Source: Monomorium pharaonis | Taxonomy: Eukaryota; Arthropoda; Insecta; Hymenoptera; Formicidae | Assembly (NCBI RefSeq): GCF_013373865.1 | Contig: NC_050467.1 | Coordinates: forward strand, 3,534,001-3,598,000 | DNA length: 64,000 nt | Direction: 5' to 3' | Part shown: positions 13,130 through 24,837 of the stretch, piece after piece | Layout: each line of letters starts with the position of its first letter | Numbering within the stretch: position 1 is the stretch's first letter | The notes under the pieces: model-generated | The model's input: only the letters and a program-made list of their open reading frames with translations | Told to the model about the DNA's origin: nothing | The model's database searches: none | Position numbers and translations under genes: made by a program

Positions 13130-13152
13130 CCCCCCCCCCTCCCCCCTCCCCC
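13130..13152. repeat. C-rich low-complexity tract
   Basis: Runs of 10, 6 and 5 C separated by single T. Quadruplex-prone on the complementary strand. Confidence 0.85.
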
Positions 13153-13240
13153 GCATCGATACGACGAGAGGGTACGACGGGTCAAAGGCGCTCAAAACTC
13201 TCCTGAGGGCAAAACGAGAGGACGAAAGAATGTACCGGCG

Positions 13241-13263
13241 CGAGAGAGAAAGAGAGAGAGAAA
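13241..13263. repeat. short (GA)n tract
   Basis: GA dinucleotides with AAA interruptions. Confidence 0.8.
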
Positions 13264-13435
13264 GACGAGTCTCGCCCTCGGCGACGCAACAATGCGCTTA
13301 ATGAAGCCCCGCCCGCCTTATTACCGCCGTATCTCACTCGCCTCTCTTTCTCTCTCTTTCTTTTTCTCCCTCCCGCTCATTGTTCGATTCTTCCCGATCG
13401 TAAACTTTTCATTCCCCGCACCCCGATATGCGCGG

Positions 13436-13470
13436 CGACGGCGGCGACGACGACGACGACGACGAGGACG
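13436..13470. repeat. (GAC)n trinucleotide tract
   Basis: Begins as alternating GGC/GAC and continues as about six pure GAC units. Translates as poly-Asp, poly-Arg or poly-Thr in the three frames, producing low-complexity open frames without evidence of a gene. Confidence 0.85.
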
Positions 13471-13751
13471 GTGATTCAGCTATGCCTATAATAATGGCTA
13501 ACGAGCGTGGCAGCATGGCGCCCGTCCATCGGCCATATTCGCGAATTCCCGGTCGAATTTTGACGACTTTCGTCACACCGTCGTCGTCACCGGAATGCCG
13601 AGTAATTCACGCCGATATACAGCGCCATGCCGTCCGTCTCCGAACGTCGCCGCGAACGCGCTCGCCGCAAGGCGTGCGGTGATTTAACGTCTTGTCGAGC
13701 GTGGACCGGTCCGCACGACGAGAGAAATATCTTATATCGATCGTTACAGGA

Positions 13752-13784
13752 TCTCTCTCTCTCTCTCTCTCTCTCCCTCTCTTT
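13752..13784. repeat. (CT)n microsatellite
   Basis: About 15 CT units ending in a CC-interrupted run. Confidence 0.9.
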
Positions 13785-14570
13785 TTACCTGCGTGCTCGC
13801 GCCCATGATACCGATAATTATTTTCCCTCCGTCGTCGGTGGAGAAATCTGTCGCGATGCCCTTCGTAATATCTCGATTTTTCACGGTGCAACCGATATCG
13901 CATGGTTGCACAATTCATAAATATGACTCGCATGCGAGAAAATAATATATATTCATGCCTTATAGGCCAATCGATTGAGTAACTCCGTCGTATTTTTTTA
14001 TAATAGAGCAAAAAAAGATCTGTTAAAAATTCCCTCCATCTTTTGCATAAATCATGTTGAAAAGTCACGCGCGTGTTTTAAACTTTAAATATTTATGATC
14101 CTTAAATCGTTAATAAATCGCTAATTTATGAAAAAAACAAGATTTGAGTAATCCTAACAGGCTCAAGGATCTACTTTGTGACTTTTTGCGCTTAATTTCC
14201 ACTCCGTAATTTAATTTCCACTGCATAGAAAAAAATCGTGCGTTGTATTTTCATATTAACCACGAAAAGATATATATTAATAATTTCGATAGTAGAATAA
14301 GAAATTCAATTGATCGCTCGCGATTGAAATTAACACAGTTATGCGTGTTAACCGAACGCGGACAGAGTGGGATGGCAGTTTGGAAGGCGGACAAAAGCGG
14401 AGACTCGTCCAATTGTGTCACCCATCTCGAGACTTTCGCCGGACACGGGGATGAGGCGCGGGCTTTACCTTGACGTGGATGAGGAACGATTCACGGGCCG
14501 AGGGGAATAGTGCCAAGAAACCAATCGGCCGCCTCGCCCAGCTATTTCGCTTATGCGAACGCGCTCCGGA

Positions 14571-14604
14571 GAGAGGAGACAGAGAGAGAGAGAGAGAAAG
14601 AGAT
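14571..14604. repeat. (GA)n microsatellite
   Basis: A GA run. On the - strand it forms a long pyrimidine tract ending in an AG near 14565, so splice predictors may call a false acceptor here. Confidence 0.85.
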
Positions 14605-15478
14605 AGAATTCCGGCGTCAACAGAACGCGCCGACACAGAAGGTGAGACGGTGCTGTGAAAATCTCGGCGGGATCTTTCGATCAGTATTTTAACGAGCGAA
14701 TTATTGGAATAAACGGCTCGTACTGTCTGTCGGATCTCGCGCCTATTTCTAACCAGAAAGCCGCGATCCGCCGCGTCTCATTTCCTCGCTTTTTGTCTAG
14801 ACGAGAGCGACGTAAAGCACGTGAGATAGGACGGCCGATACGTAGGAAATCGCTCGTATATCTTGGAATTTATCACGATCGCGCAAAATATTTACACAGT
14901 GCAAAACGAGAATGAGAAAGCGTCTCTCACATTCGGATTGATTATGTTGAAACGCGCGGCCGCTTTTACGTAATTTCTGTTTTGGTGCGTGTACCGAATC
15001 TACTGCGTAAAACGCGGGAGCAGACGTGTCTTCTCGGTGGCAAAACGTTTGGAAAAAAAAATTTCAACGGCCTCGTGCAGCTGTCGTTGCAGCAATGATG
15101 AATGGCGAACTGACGATTTCGCTCCTCTTAAAAATAGAACATACGGAAATAGGGCTGGCGAGAACAAGTAGCACTTTTTTTAATTCTAACTTGACAAATC
15201 GTCTAGAGTATCTCTTGCTACGATTAAAAAAAAAGAAACACTCGATCTTTCTTACTCGCATATACGCTATAATTTTATTGTGTCAATTTTGCCAGAAATG
15301 CGACTGACTTTGAAACGTACATTTCAGACCGAATGAAATTACTTTTCTCTTTTCTTCGGATTAAAAATCGGATCTCTAATTTCTATATCCACGCGAGTAT
15401 TGGACTTTCGTCGTGAAATCGAACGCAAATTGTCGATAGAGTTAGGCTGGATTGTGTCGCTCTCCCGGACGAGTTCGG

Positions 15479-15506
15479 GCGGGCCGGGGCCGGGGCCGGG
15501 GCCCCG
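15479..15506. repeat. (GGGGCC)n hexanucleotide tract
   Basis: Three consecutive GGGGCC units plus partial units. The tract is G-quadruplex competent and translates as Gly-Pro or Gly-Ala repeats. Confidence 0.9.
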
Positions 15507-15679
15507 CTTTACGATTCGCGGCGATCGTAAATCAATAGCCGAGAGCTCGCGCGCGATCGGTCGTGATCGCTGCCGGCAGATAATGCGTGTACCGGTGGTG
15601 GATGCGATTTCACGCGTGAGATCGGTATACCTCACGCGGAATCCCGGGCGGAATGCGGCTTTTCTTTTTGCGAGACCCG

Positions 15680-15704
15680 GCGCGCTGGCCTCGCCCAGGT
15701 AAGG
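15680..15704 (+). other. possible zero-length exon (CAG|GTAAGG), candidate recursive splice site
   Basis: CAG at 15696-15698 is followed immediately by GTAAGG. The upstream tract is only moderately pyrimidine-rich (CTGGCCTCGCCCAG). It could equally be an ordinary donor ending an upstream exon, although no acceptor-bounded exon is obvious. Splice motifs are seen; function is inferred. Confidence 0.2.
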
Positions 15705-17263
15705 GGAGACGCGGAGAGCGCACGCGGGACCCGGTCGTTCCAGCGGCACCGTATTAACGCGATCTACAAATTTGTAACGAGTGATAACGCTCAGATACGG
15801 CTGCCAGGTGACAATCAGCTGATAGAGTGTACCCTGCATTTTATGATCTCTTGATTTTGTTTACCAGTGATATTTCGCTTTTTATCGATTACCGTGACGT
15901 TAAAAGGTTCCGCAGTGTTTAACTCTCGTTGGGAGAATTGTTAATCCTCGCAATTATTATCTCTTTTATCTCTTTTTCTCGACAAAGATCGACCAATCTT
16001 TTTCCCCCTCTGCGCGCGTTACACAACTGCAATCTGGAAAGAGGGGACCTTGGCCATTTTCTGACTCAAAATTAGTTAGCCTAGATCGCAGATGTGTAGC
16101 GCAACTCGGGTGATAGTCGAACGTGAAGAAAAATAAATAGGCGGCACGCCCGTGCGAGCGTGCGAGTTAAACAATTGTAAGCAGGGCCACGAAATTTTCT
16201 ATTTTCTTCGCTCTAGGCGCACGCATGCGTGTGTGCCCGTGTGTGCGGGGATATCGCGCGTGGGCGTCGTGCTGTAACAGCCGAGAGAGGAGGGCCGCCA
16301 GCACGTGATGGCGCTAGAGGAGAGATACATAGGTACACGCGAAGAAGGTTGAAGACCATGTGCGAGTGAGTGTGTACATTAACGCGAAGGAAATCGTTTC
16401 CCATGGCCCGCTTGGCTGTGGTACGCGCGGGCGCATGCGGCAACCGCGCAGTTAATCCACGATGTAATTATAAAAGGAGGAGGAAATTCAGACCATTAAG
16501 ATTATGGCCGACGTTAAGTTGCACCTTGTGACCGGTACTTTGGCAAGCTCGCGTGTGCACGCATAGCGCGCTTCTGTAGCGCGATAAAAAGGAACCATCT
16601 CCAAACGCGTACTTAATTTCGTCAGCGATTCTCCCTAAATAGGATCGTCGTTCGGGTTGCAAATTTGACAATTAACCCAATTGCCATTTCTCGCTTCTTT
16701 TTTCTTTTGTCGATCTTACTTTTCGCAATACGACGATGTTTACGGAATTAAACGTTCAATTCACCGAAACCCGCAGCGAGTCCAATTTCATCGCGATCGG
16801 GCGCAGTTGTCCCAGACCTCGTCCGAGCCGCGCCGGAATGTTACCACTTAAACGCGAGAGGAACCGATAAATTCGCGATAAACTCGGCTCGGTATAATTT
16901 ATGCGACTCCGGGCCGCACGCTTCGTAACAGTGTTTCGCTCGGGCGTGCGCACACGTGAAACACGCTCGCGAAAGTGGTTCATGGCGCTTGATTTGTATA
17001 CCCGGTAGGAAGCGAGGAAAAAAACAGCCACCGGCTTAATGCGCTCGGGCGTGCGAACGAGTTCGCGCGCCGTTCGTATGAATGGAACTTTACTCGCGCG
17101 CTTGCGTGCGAGCCCGCGTTAATTCGCCCGCGACTCGGGCTAATTGACGAGCTAATTCGGACACAACGATAGAACGAACGATAACGCCCGCGTCGCGGAT
17201 CACGATTGACAACGCCGAAATTACTCGACCGTGTTATGCCTCTCACCTCCTCAGGTGTTCTTT

Positions 17264-17295
<32 letters not shown>

Positions 17296-17296
17296 T
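17264..17296. repeat. (TC)n microsatellite
   Basis: About 14 TC units followed by CTTTCTCTTT. Confidence 0.9.
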
Positions 17297-18059
17297 ATTT
17301 TTAGATCGCGTAACAGCATTTCATCCAGAGCACGTGCGCGTGTATGCGAACGCGAAAAAGAGTATATAGAGTGCGCGCACTCCTCCGGTGTTTCACGTGA
17401 GCAGCAGAGAGCTGCAGCGAGGGAAAGAGCTCGTAAAACGTTCTACGTGCGTCGAATCGTGTTTACTCTGTAAACTTGTCGCTTCCCTCTGTCACCATCT
17501 TCCGCGCCCGGATCGTCGATCCCCGGATCCCGCGACTGCATCGATCTCACGAGAGCGCGATCCGTTCCGAGGAATCTGCTTGGCTTTTCTTGCACGTACG
17601 GAGAGACCGCGTATTATAGGATCCGGAGATAATACTCTAGTTAGATTCCCCGAGTAAGTTTCGACGTGTGATTTGCTCCCGCCGCCGCAGTTGCCTCCGC
17701 GGTGTAATAAATTATACAGCGACGGAATTCTTCTTGCGTATTCATACTCATCTATATTATTTCTTAATATCTGAATAATACAGATGTAATATATTATTTT
17801 TTCACAAGAAAGGAAGAAAGATAACGGTAATGATTTAACTCTTGTTCATAATTTGCTGTCACGATTTAATTATTATACAATTGTTTACTGACAGTTATTT
17901 TAATGTGGCTTCTATAAATCACAGGATAGTGTTTTATATTAATAGTAACTTGGTTGGAAATTGCGGACTGACTAGACTTTTATTCGAGTTTCTTAGAGGG
18001 ATTGGTAATCCACTAACATCAATCTTTTTTTCTTCACGATGGAATTTTTGCTCTTTCAG

Positions 18060-18122
18060 CAGTTTAATTCTTCAACGAGATGTCACTGGAAACGGGTCAA
18101 AATCGAGCGGTGTAATTTAGAA
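18060..18122 (+). other. candidate small exon (open, 21 codons)
   Basis: A good acceptor (TTTTTGCTCTTTCAG, 18045-18059) is followed by 63 nt that are open in one frame (starting Q-F-N-S-S-T-R-C-H-W) and end at a GAAG|GTATCC donor-like site. The donor is weak. The sequence resembles no family that I know. The acceptor is seen; use as an exon is inference. Confidence 0.15.
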
Positions 18123-18702
18123 GGTATCCACGTTACCAAGAAGAGTTAGCGCTACTTTCTCACGTGAAACAATGTTAACGAAGCGACGCGCGACGTAACA
18201 AATATTTTCTCGGCAGCTTTCCACGTGTGATAACAAATTAGTTGACGCTGCATGAGATTGATTTGACGTTTGCGTGACGAATATTGCGAAGCATTATCGC
18301 TGAGGTGCATTCGACGCCATTTATGGGATCGAGATACTAAAGTCAAGCAACCATAGGCATAAGAAATACTTTCAAATCGGCGTCCAAATAATCTTCAGTC
18401 AAATGATTTTTACATGTTACAGAGAACAGCGCAATACGAAATGTGACATTTTCGAGCGTTGTAATCCACGTGTGATATAATCTTTATTACACACGAACCA
18501 ATCATCGTTACATTGTTACGTGCCTCACGTACGCAAATAATTTATAATAAAATTCCCAAAAGTTACGGTCACACACCGTCTTTATCACGGGAGAAGCAAA
18601 CGTTTGCAATGCAAGAGGCATATTGTGCGTGCGCGTAAACGGCCGCTATTAAAATACCAGGTTAATACAGCGCGGGCTCCGGAGGAACGATATAGATCGC
18701 TA

Positions 18703-18718
18703 TCGGTACCGGTACCGA
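18703..18718. repeat. 16-bp perfect palindrome
   Basis: TCGGTACCGGTACCGA is its own reverse complement. Short palindromes can be dimeric transcription-factor sites, but no factor is implied. Confidence 0.8.
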
Positions 18719-18958
18719 ATCGTTCGGTATAATTCGCTCGACATATTAACGCGCGTGTGTTTCGAAAGCGTGTTTCGTATTAAATCTCGGGCATAGGAGG
18801 CCGTTTTATGCACCCGCGGTTACGTAAGCCACGAGATAACGCGCTCGCGATTCTCGGATGCTGGAACGTTTTATCAGTCGATCTTGCGTTTGCGTCCGCG
18901 GAGGCGTGAACGAACCGTAAAATGAGAGCAGACACGTAGAAAACGAAAGCAATTACGC

Positions 18959-19095
<137 letters not shown>

Positions 19096-19099
19096 AAGC

Positions 19100-20170
19100 C
19101 AGTGTAGGAAATTGTTTACGCGACATTTATCGATTTGACGATTAATCGACGCGTAATTTTAAACGAAAGAGAGTCAATGTTAAAACCGGACAAAATTTTT
19201 TTCGTGAGAAAGTAATATAAAGTGTAATATATATTTAAATTGGACATAACACAAAAATAATACGTCGTAAAACTTAATTAATTATATAATTACACGTGTA
19301 ATTACGTAATATAAAGTTTTATAGTAAATTAACGTAAAACTTTGAAAGTTAAAAGAACGATCAATGACGAGAGCACCGCTGAATGAATGTAATAAGCGGG
19401 GGGGGGGGGCAGTCGCGCGAAGATGAACCGGCCATTTGGACGCAATCGTTCGATAATAAATTCTGGAGTTTATTCCATTGCATACAGCTGTACCCGATTA
19501 TCCGTTATGCAATTTACAGCGTGACCATCTCGCAGCGCCGCCAAAGAGTGCGAATCGCGCGCGCGGACAGGTTTCCGATAATACTTGCGGAGACCTCGTA
19601 ATCGACCGAATTACGTGGTCATCTTCACGCGTGGGAGGAGCCAAGTCGAGGAAAGTCTCCAAACAAACTCGGCCGCCACCTATGGCGATTTTCGGGGATT
19701 ATTTTTTAAACAATCGTCGGTCGTGCAAGAAAACGCGATATCTGGCTTGTGTTACCAGCTTCATCCTGACGTCACTCTCGGCGCATTCTATGCGCTTATC
19801 TTTGTTATTGCGCGCCGTTGCAGATGGAGCGTTTCAAGGATCATCATCAGTTCTATTATTTCTGTGCATGCGAAAGCATGATAAATGTTATCTCCATAAG
19901 AAACGTATAAAAATACGCAAAATTGTCACTATGTATTAAAAAATTTGGACAACAAATTTTTTTCTTGAAGAATTTTATATTTTTTTTTAAATATTTGCAT
20001 ACGATAATATTTTTTTAACATTAAATATCTATATAATTATGCGCTGTTGGAAATTTGTGTCTTATTTGAAGATTTCGACGAGTAGTATCCTATATTATAT
20101 ATTTTTTTTATTCAGCTGGAATTATCAACAATAATTGTCTTTATAAGCGTACCGATTATTTATCAAAGGG
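19100..20170. other. AT-rich flanks around a mixed core, no gene seen
   Basis: AT-rich at 19160-19350 and 19930-20160. An acceptor-like T-run ends in ATTCAG at 20113 with two open frames after it, but no donor or start supports a call. Confidence 0.5.
19288..19305. repeat. 18-bp perfect palindrome with CACGTG core
   Basis: TAATTACACGTGTAATTA is self-complementary and contains an E-box (CACGTG), the core bound by bHLH factors such as Clock/Cycle or Max-type dimers. Binding is inference. Confidence 0.7.
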
Positions 20171-20773
20171 ATGCATCGTACGCCAAGGGGCGCTGACGAT
20201 TTAGCGATTTTTATAACATCACGAATCGAGATGCGTGATACTCGATCTCGATCTCTGGCCCCGCGATCCTCCATTATGTCGATGTAGATACAATACGCGC
20301 GATGATAGAAAGGACTATCGAGTGAAAACTAATTACACCGGCAAATTGCTGCCGCTCACATAACGTACGTCGCGGCTGCGCATTTTCCGGTCGCAAAGTG
20401 CAACGAAGTCTCGACGCGGCGCTGAGAGAAATATTGCTCTCGCAGTCACGACAGTCCGGATCTCGTGACTGATTTATTTGAAAGTTCTAAAAAAATCGCA
20501 CGTGATTTACGTACGTGGAAACAAGCCATGAAGAATCTTTATCTTTCTCTCTCTCTCAAGGGAGATAAAGACTCGAACTAAAAGGGCTAAGCGCGATACA
20601 TTATCAGATCACGGCTTAGCTCTTCCGCTGTATTGGCTCCGCGAACGATAGGGTCGAGCGATTTTAGCGTAAAGTAGCGGAGGCGCGATCGTCGCTCTCT
20701 CGTTCGGGGTCGAGGCTCGAGATATCGCCATCAACGCGGCGGCTCTCGCGGCTACCACGGGTGTCCGGCATAC

Positions 20774-21021
20774 TTCTTTCTCGCACACAATAAGATATTT
20801 ATCGTTTGCGTTGGATGGGGCCTGAGGCCGTGGCCCGAGTCCTCCGAAGTCACCATTGTATCTACCGGGGAGTGATGTATGGCCGTGGAATTGGTAGGAA
20901 TTGAAACTTGTTACCGCCGCGAGGAGGAGATACCGCCGAGATTTAAGCCCTGTCCTTATGCCGCCGCCGCCGCCGCCACTGTCGTCGCCGCCAAGATAAC
21001 AACCCCCTTTCAACCCGTTGC
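20774..21021 (-). other. splice-bounded open segment on the - strand (82 codons)
   Basis: Reading on the - strand, a GTTGCAG acceptor-like site precedes 248 nt that stay open for 82 codons after a 2-nt phase, ending at a GAA|GTATGC donor-like site. The translation contains a Gly run (six or more Gly, from a GCC tract on the + strand), then a less biased segment including S-Y-Q-F-H-G-H-T and D-K-Y-L-I-V-C-E-K-E. No known domain. The polypyrimidine tract is poor, so this may be chance. Confidence 0.15.
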
Positions 21022-21636
21022 CTGCAACAGCAGCTGCGGCAATGAACGGCGCGCGCGCGCGAGCGCGTTCTTCCTCTCTCTGACAATATTTAGACCGACA
21101 AATCTGCCTTTGACGTGCGCTCGACCTTCTCGGCTAAATATAAGTGAGCTGGTGTCAGATGATACCGCGGCCCTTCTAGAAATCAGATTTTATCGCGATA
21201 GAAAAGGCCATCTACGCTAGAAAAATGAAAGTTCCGTTGATCAATGCGAAATCGGACAATCGGTCCGCTCGAAACGCACGCTGATAATCTGAAGCATCGA
21301 CAATTTATTGAGAGACGATATTCGTGCAGTGATTTATCCTCTGGAGCGCATAGAAATTCTGTTTTCGACTTTATGTCCCGATGTTTCTCGGCGATAATGA
21401 TCTTTCCGGATTCCTCTCTCTTTTTGCGCCTGGCACCGCGAAGCCGAGGAAATTTGTACGACCGGTCGTCGTTATAGATTCGGGACGAGATTCTACCGCT
21501 TCATTTTTAACCGTCCCGGCGGCCGCGCCAACGGTTCTCGGATAAAGGCGAGCATTTGTTATCGGCGATCTCGATCTGCTCGGATGCGGCATTGAGATTG
21601 TAATTGGAGATATACATTTTATTGGGCTAACGGTTT

Positions 21637-21707
21637 AACGCGAAAAGTCGCCCCGCGCGACTTTTCGCGTTTCGCGATGAATTTAATCCCTCGCGAGGGA
21701 TTTAATT
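21637..21707. repeat. two adjacent near-perfect hairpins
   Basis: Arms 21637-21651 and 21657-21671 are perfect 15-bp complements around a 5-nt loop (core CGCGAAAAGTCGC). Just downstream, 21680-21707 is a 28-bp near-palindrome (AATTTAATCCCTCG and its complement with one mismatch). Neither matches the histone 3' stem-loop or another known RNA element. Confidence 0.75.
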
Positions 21708-22645
21708 AGACGCGGGACGAGGAAGCTTAGAACGATTAGAAAGTGAACGTTCGGTTTATGAACGGTTTAAGCAACGGCGCATATTTTTGACAGGCGACAA
21801 CCGATAACAAAGTGCTTTGTGTACCACGCATGAGATCATCGTCCTTAAGGATGGCTAATGTAATCACGCGTAGGCAGGAAGCGTGGGCTCGCGAAGGTAC
21901 CGTGGCGCCGGTACATATACCCCAGAGGCGATAGCGAATGAGGAGCCGAAAGCATTCGCTTAATTAGGAATAATTAGTGATCGTCCGACATTGATCATCG
22001 TGAGGCCAATTATCGCCGGCGGGCCAAAGGAAGGTATATACTTGACTAATCGGTAACGCCGCGCCTTTTGCCCGGGCCGATTTATTTCGTATTACTCGTC
22101 AATCTACCAATCCTCCTTGTATCGTAATATCGTATAATTAATTGCGCTTATCTTTCCGACCGGTTGAGATTTAAACGACAAAAAGCGAGGGAAAAAAAAG
22201 AGCGCGTAAGGATCGAAAACGCCTCCACAAGCTTTCGCGGGGAGGAAAAAAAAAAACCCGTCGCGATTTATGTTTTATTCGGCGCGATTGTAAATACGGG
22301 GAGTTTATTCGCGTTCCTAAATTGCCGGGTACAATAATATAGAGCCGGGCCGGATATCTCGTGTGCGTGGGTGGTGACGTTTGTCACGATTTTAAACGTC
22401 TACGCGAGATCGACCCGCACTATCGATTTTGCTTCGGAGCTTGAGAACTTTTAAGGGTCATAAAACGACGATAAAAAGACTCGACGGTGATATTTTACTA
22501 TTTTACTAGACGTCCTTGTCGGGCCGGGAACCCCCACGTGGAAATCGCGCGATGGAAGTCGCGCCTGAGAACGTCGAACGTTCCGTTATCGTGGGATCTC
22601 CCGTTGGACGTGCGTCCCCTTTCTCTCGTTCTCTTTCTCATATTC

Positions 22646-22648
<3 letters not shown>

Positions 22649-22685
<37 letters not shown>
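22649..22685. repeat. (CT)n microsatellite
   Basis: About 18 CT units. Confidence 0.95.
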
Positions 22686-22688
<3 letters not shown>

Positions 22689-23180
22689 ATAAATGTGCAT
22701 TTTGAAAAATGATGGGACGCGCAATAAGAAATCGGTGCGCGCACGGAGAACGCGCTCGAAAATCCGATCGAGCGATGACTCCTTTCTGCCTTTTCCCAGT
22801 CCTTCCTCCATTCGGCCGCCGCGCCACGACTGATACCATTAATAACGTACGAATTTTTCGAGCCTCGACAAGACAAATTGGCGCCCAATCGATGGTGGCC
22901 TGGTCTCGATTAATCAAAACTCGACCGTGTACGAACGGCTCCTCCGCCGTTCATTATTCCGCTTAATTCGCTACCATGGTAGGTGTACCGTAACGAGTTT
23001 TATCGCGCCGACAAAAGTGCCGTTTAATCGACGATATAGTACCCGAACCCGCGTTTTCGATACCGGCGATGCTTTCCGGTGAATTTGTTTTTCTTATCGC
23101 GCCGCATTATTGGGTGAATTTTATGTAGCGTTTAATCATCGCGATCGATGCTCGAATCGTTACTCCAATCGGTAAATCAC

Positions 23181-23480
23181 AGAGCCAGTTTAGAAGATGG
23201 ATTTATTAAATTTCTCTCCTTTACCATAAGATATATTTATATTTAAATTTAAAGCGATCAGAATAATAAGAACAGCAATGACGTTATAAATGTTACAAGA
23301 GATAAATTTAATTTGACGCAAATAATAATTCCTCACGCGGAATATATACATGTATATAATTAATATTTATACAATAATGTATATAATTAATATTTATAAA
23401 ATAATTTTCTCTCGAATCTAACGAGCAAATTATTGTATTTACAGCGCAGGACTCTTTAGACTATCGTGTTTACAATTACG
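23181..23480. other. AT-rich block with tandem duplication
   Basis: AT-rich DNA without a gene; it contains the 27-bp tandem pair described separately. Confidence 0.6.
23351..23404. repeat. 27-bp tandem repeat, two copies
   Basis: Copies at 23351-23377 and 23378-23404 differ at one position (ATACAATAA versus ATAAAATAA at the end). A simple local duplication in AT-rich DNA. Confidence 0.9.
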
Positions 23481-24821
23481 AATGTACAACAACTAGTATT
23501 GTACCTTCATTTATCAGACGCTCGTCACTTCCGCCCACGACGTCTTTCTCGTGCGATACCACAGCGCGGGATCCCCCGCGTACTTGTATCCGGCGTGGAT
23601 CTGATAACGCCGGCATAAACGTGTTAATGGCGCCGGCAGGATGCTGCGCGTTGTTATTACCGCGTGCTCCAATCCGCGAGATGCCACTCCCGGGTGGAGT
23701 TACTCGCGCGAAGTTACGGGCAGAGCCTTCCTCTTCCGTGCAGCGAAGGATTGCCCCGTACGTCCCACGAAATATTACGTTATTTACAATCGGGACGTCT
23801 TATCCCCGCGGATCTCGCCGTGCCCTAAACAGCGAGCTCGTCGTACGCTATACGTAAAAGCCATTACCGGCAACTCAATTACCGTCGTCAAAAGGCGCTC
23901 CTTCGCTTTTCGCCTGCCCGCCCCCGCGCGCGCGCGCTTGTTATTGTTGAAATTCCGCGTCCCCCCCCTCTCGTCCCCTGCCTGCGAGAGGAGATAAGCG
24001 TTGATTTATGCGTGGCTCGTCGTACTCCCACCGGAAAATAATTAACATCGCGCAGATCGATCTGTCCATCCGCGAGGAGTACGAGAGACGTAGGAGACGA
24101 GGAGGGAACTGCTTTCGAGTTCTGTCGAGATTCGCGATCACGCCCGTTAAGAATCAGCCGGGCCGTACCATGCTGTCGTACTACGCGCGACGTACCGCGC
24201 GCGGTAACTGACGTTTAACGAGCTCGAATTTCGACGAGAGTTATTTCCCCGACGATATTTACACGAAACCCCCACGCGGCACGTCCTCCAACTCGCGTAA
24301 CGCAATGCATATTGGATCGCTGATGGCTGTTGGAGAAATAGCGATGCGTATCGGTAGCAACAGGGTCGATACATAGGAGATGTAATGTGCAATTATCGGG
24401 GCACGGGATAAGGCTTTAAGGTTTTCCTCCCTGCCTGTTGCTTCCTCGCTCCCGTTGCGACACACGACAGAGTTATTTTAATACTAAGGTGATCGAGACA
24501 CCTTAACCCAATCTTTTCGTCGAAAGATGCCTTGGCAGCATGTATGGACTCGTGCACGCGCGATTTTGCAAGCAAAATATTTGGACGCGCGAAAAGGCAC
24601 GGTTGGTTACAGTAATCGAAAGGTGGTGCGATTTCGGACAACGGCAGCGGGCACAAAATATCTGGCGGGCGCGGACGAACGCGTTGCCAAAAAGTTGCCA
24701 GATTTCGGTCAACGATCCGTCAATCTCGCGTGTTGCGCTTAGATCGACCCTTCGGGCGAGGCGACTCGCCGGCCGTCACGAAAAGCCACGTTTTGTTTCT
24801 TTTGGCGAGCCTTCTTTTCCT

Positions 24822-24837
24822 CCCCCCCCCCCCCCCC
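24822..24837. repeat. poly-C run (about 16 bp)
   Basis: An uninterrupted C run, quadruplex-prone on the opposite strand and a likely sequencing-error spot. Confidence 0.9.

Larger units (their letters stand above)
12261..18950. other. long CpG-rich block, no supported gene
   Basis: Contains GA/CT, GAC, poly-C and GGGGCC tracts listed separately, plus one short AT-rich interval at about 14060-14320. Open frames are plentiful but none shows a domain. One TATA-like word (17363-17370) lies upstream of a 300-bp open frame ending at a GTAAGT motif (17656-17661); this is too weak to call a promoter. Confidence 0.45.
20171..23180. other. CpG-rich block, no supported gene
   Basis: Contains a - strand open segment (20774-21021), paired hairpins (21637-21707) and a CT tract (22649), listed separately. 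The remainder shows only composition-driven open frames. Confidence 0.45.

Noticed and set aside
14418..14636. - strand segment with a very strong pyrimidine acceptor
   Set aside because: The pyrimidine tract is just the (GA)n microsatellite read on the other strand, so the acceptor score carries no weight.
17361..17657. TATA-like word followed by a 300-bp open frame ending at GTAAGT
   Set aside because: A tempting first-exon layout, but the frame has no ATG in good context, an Arg/Ser/Pro-biased translation and no initiator support.
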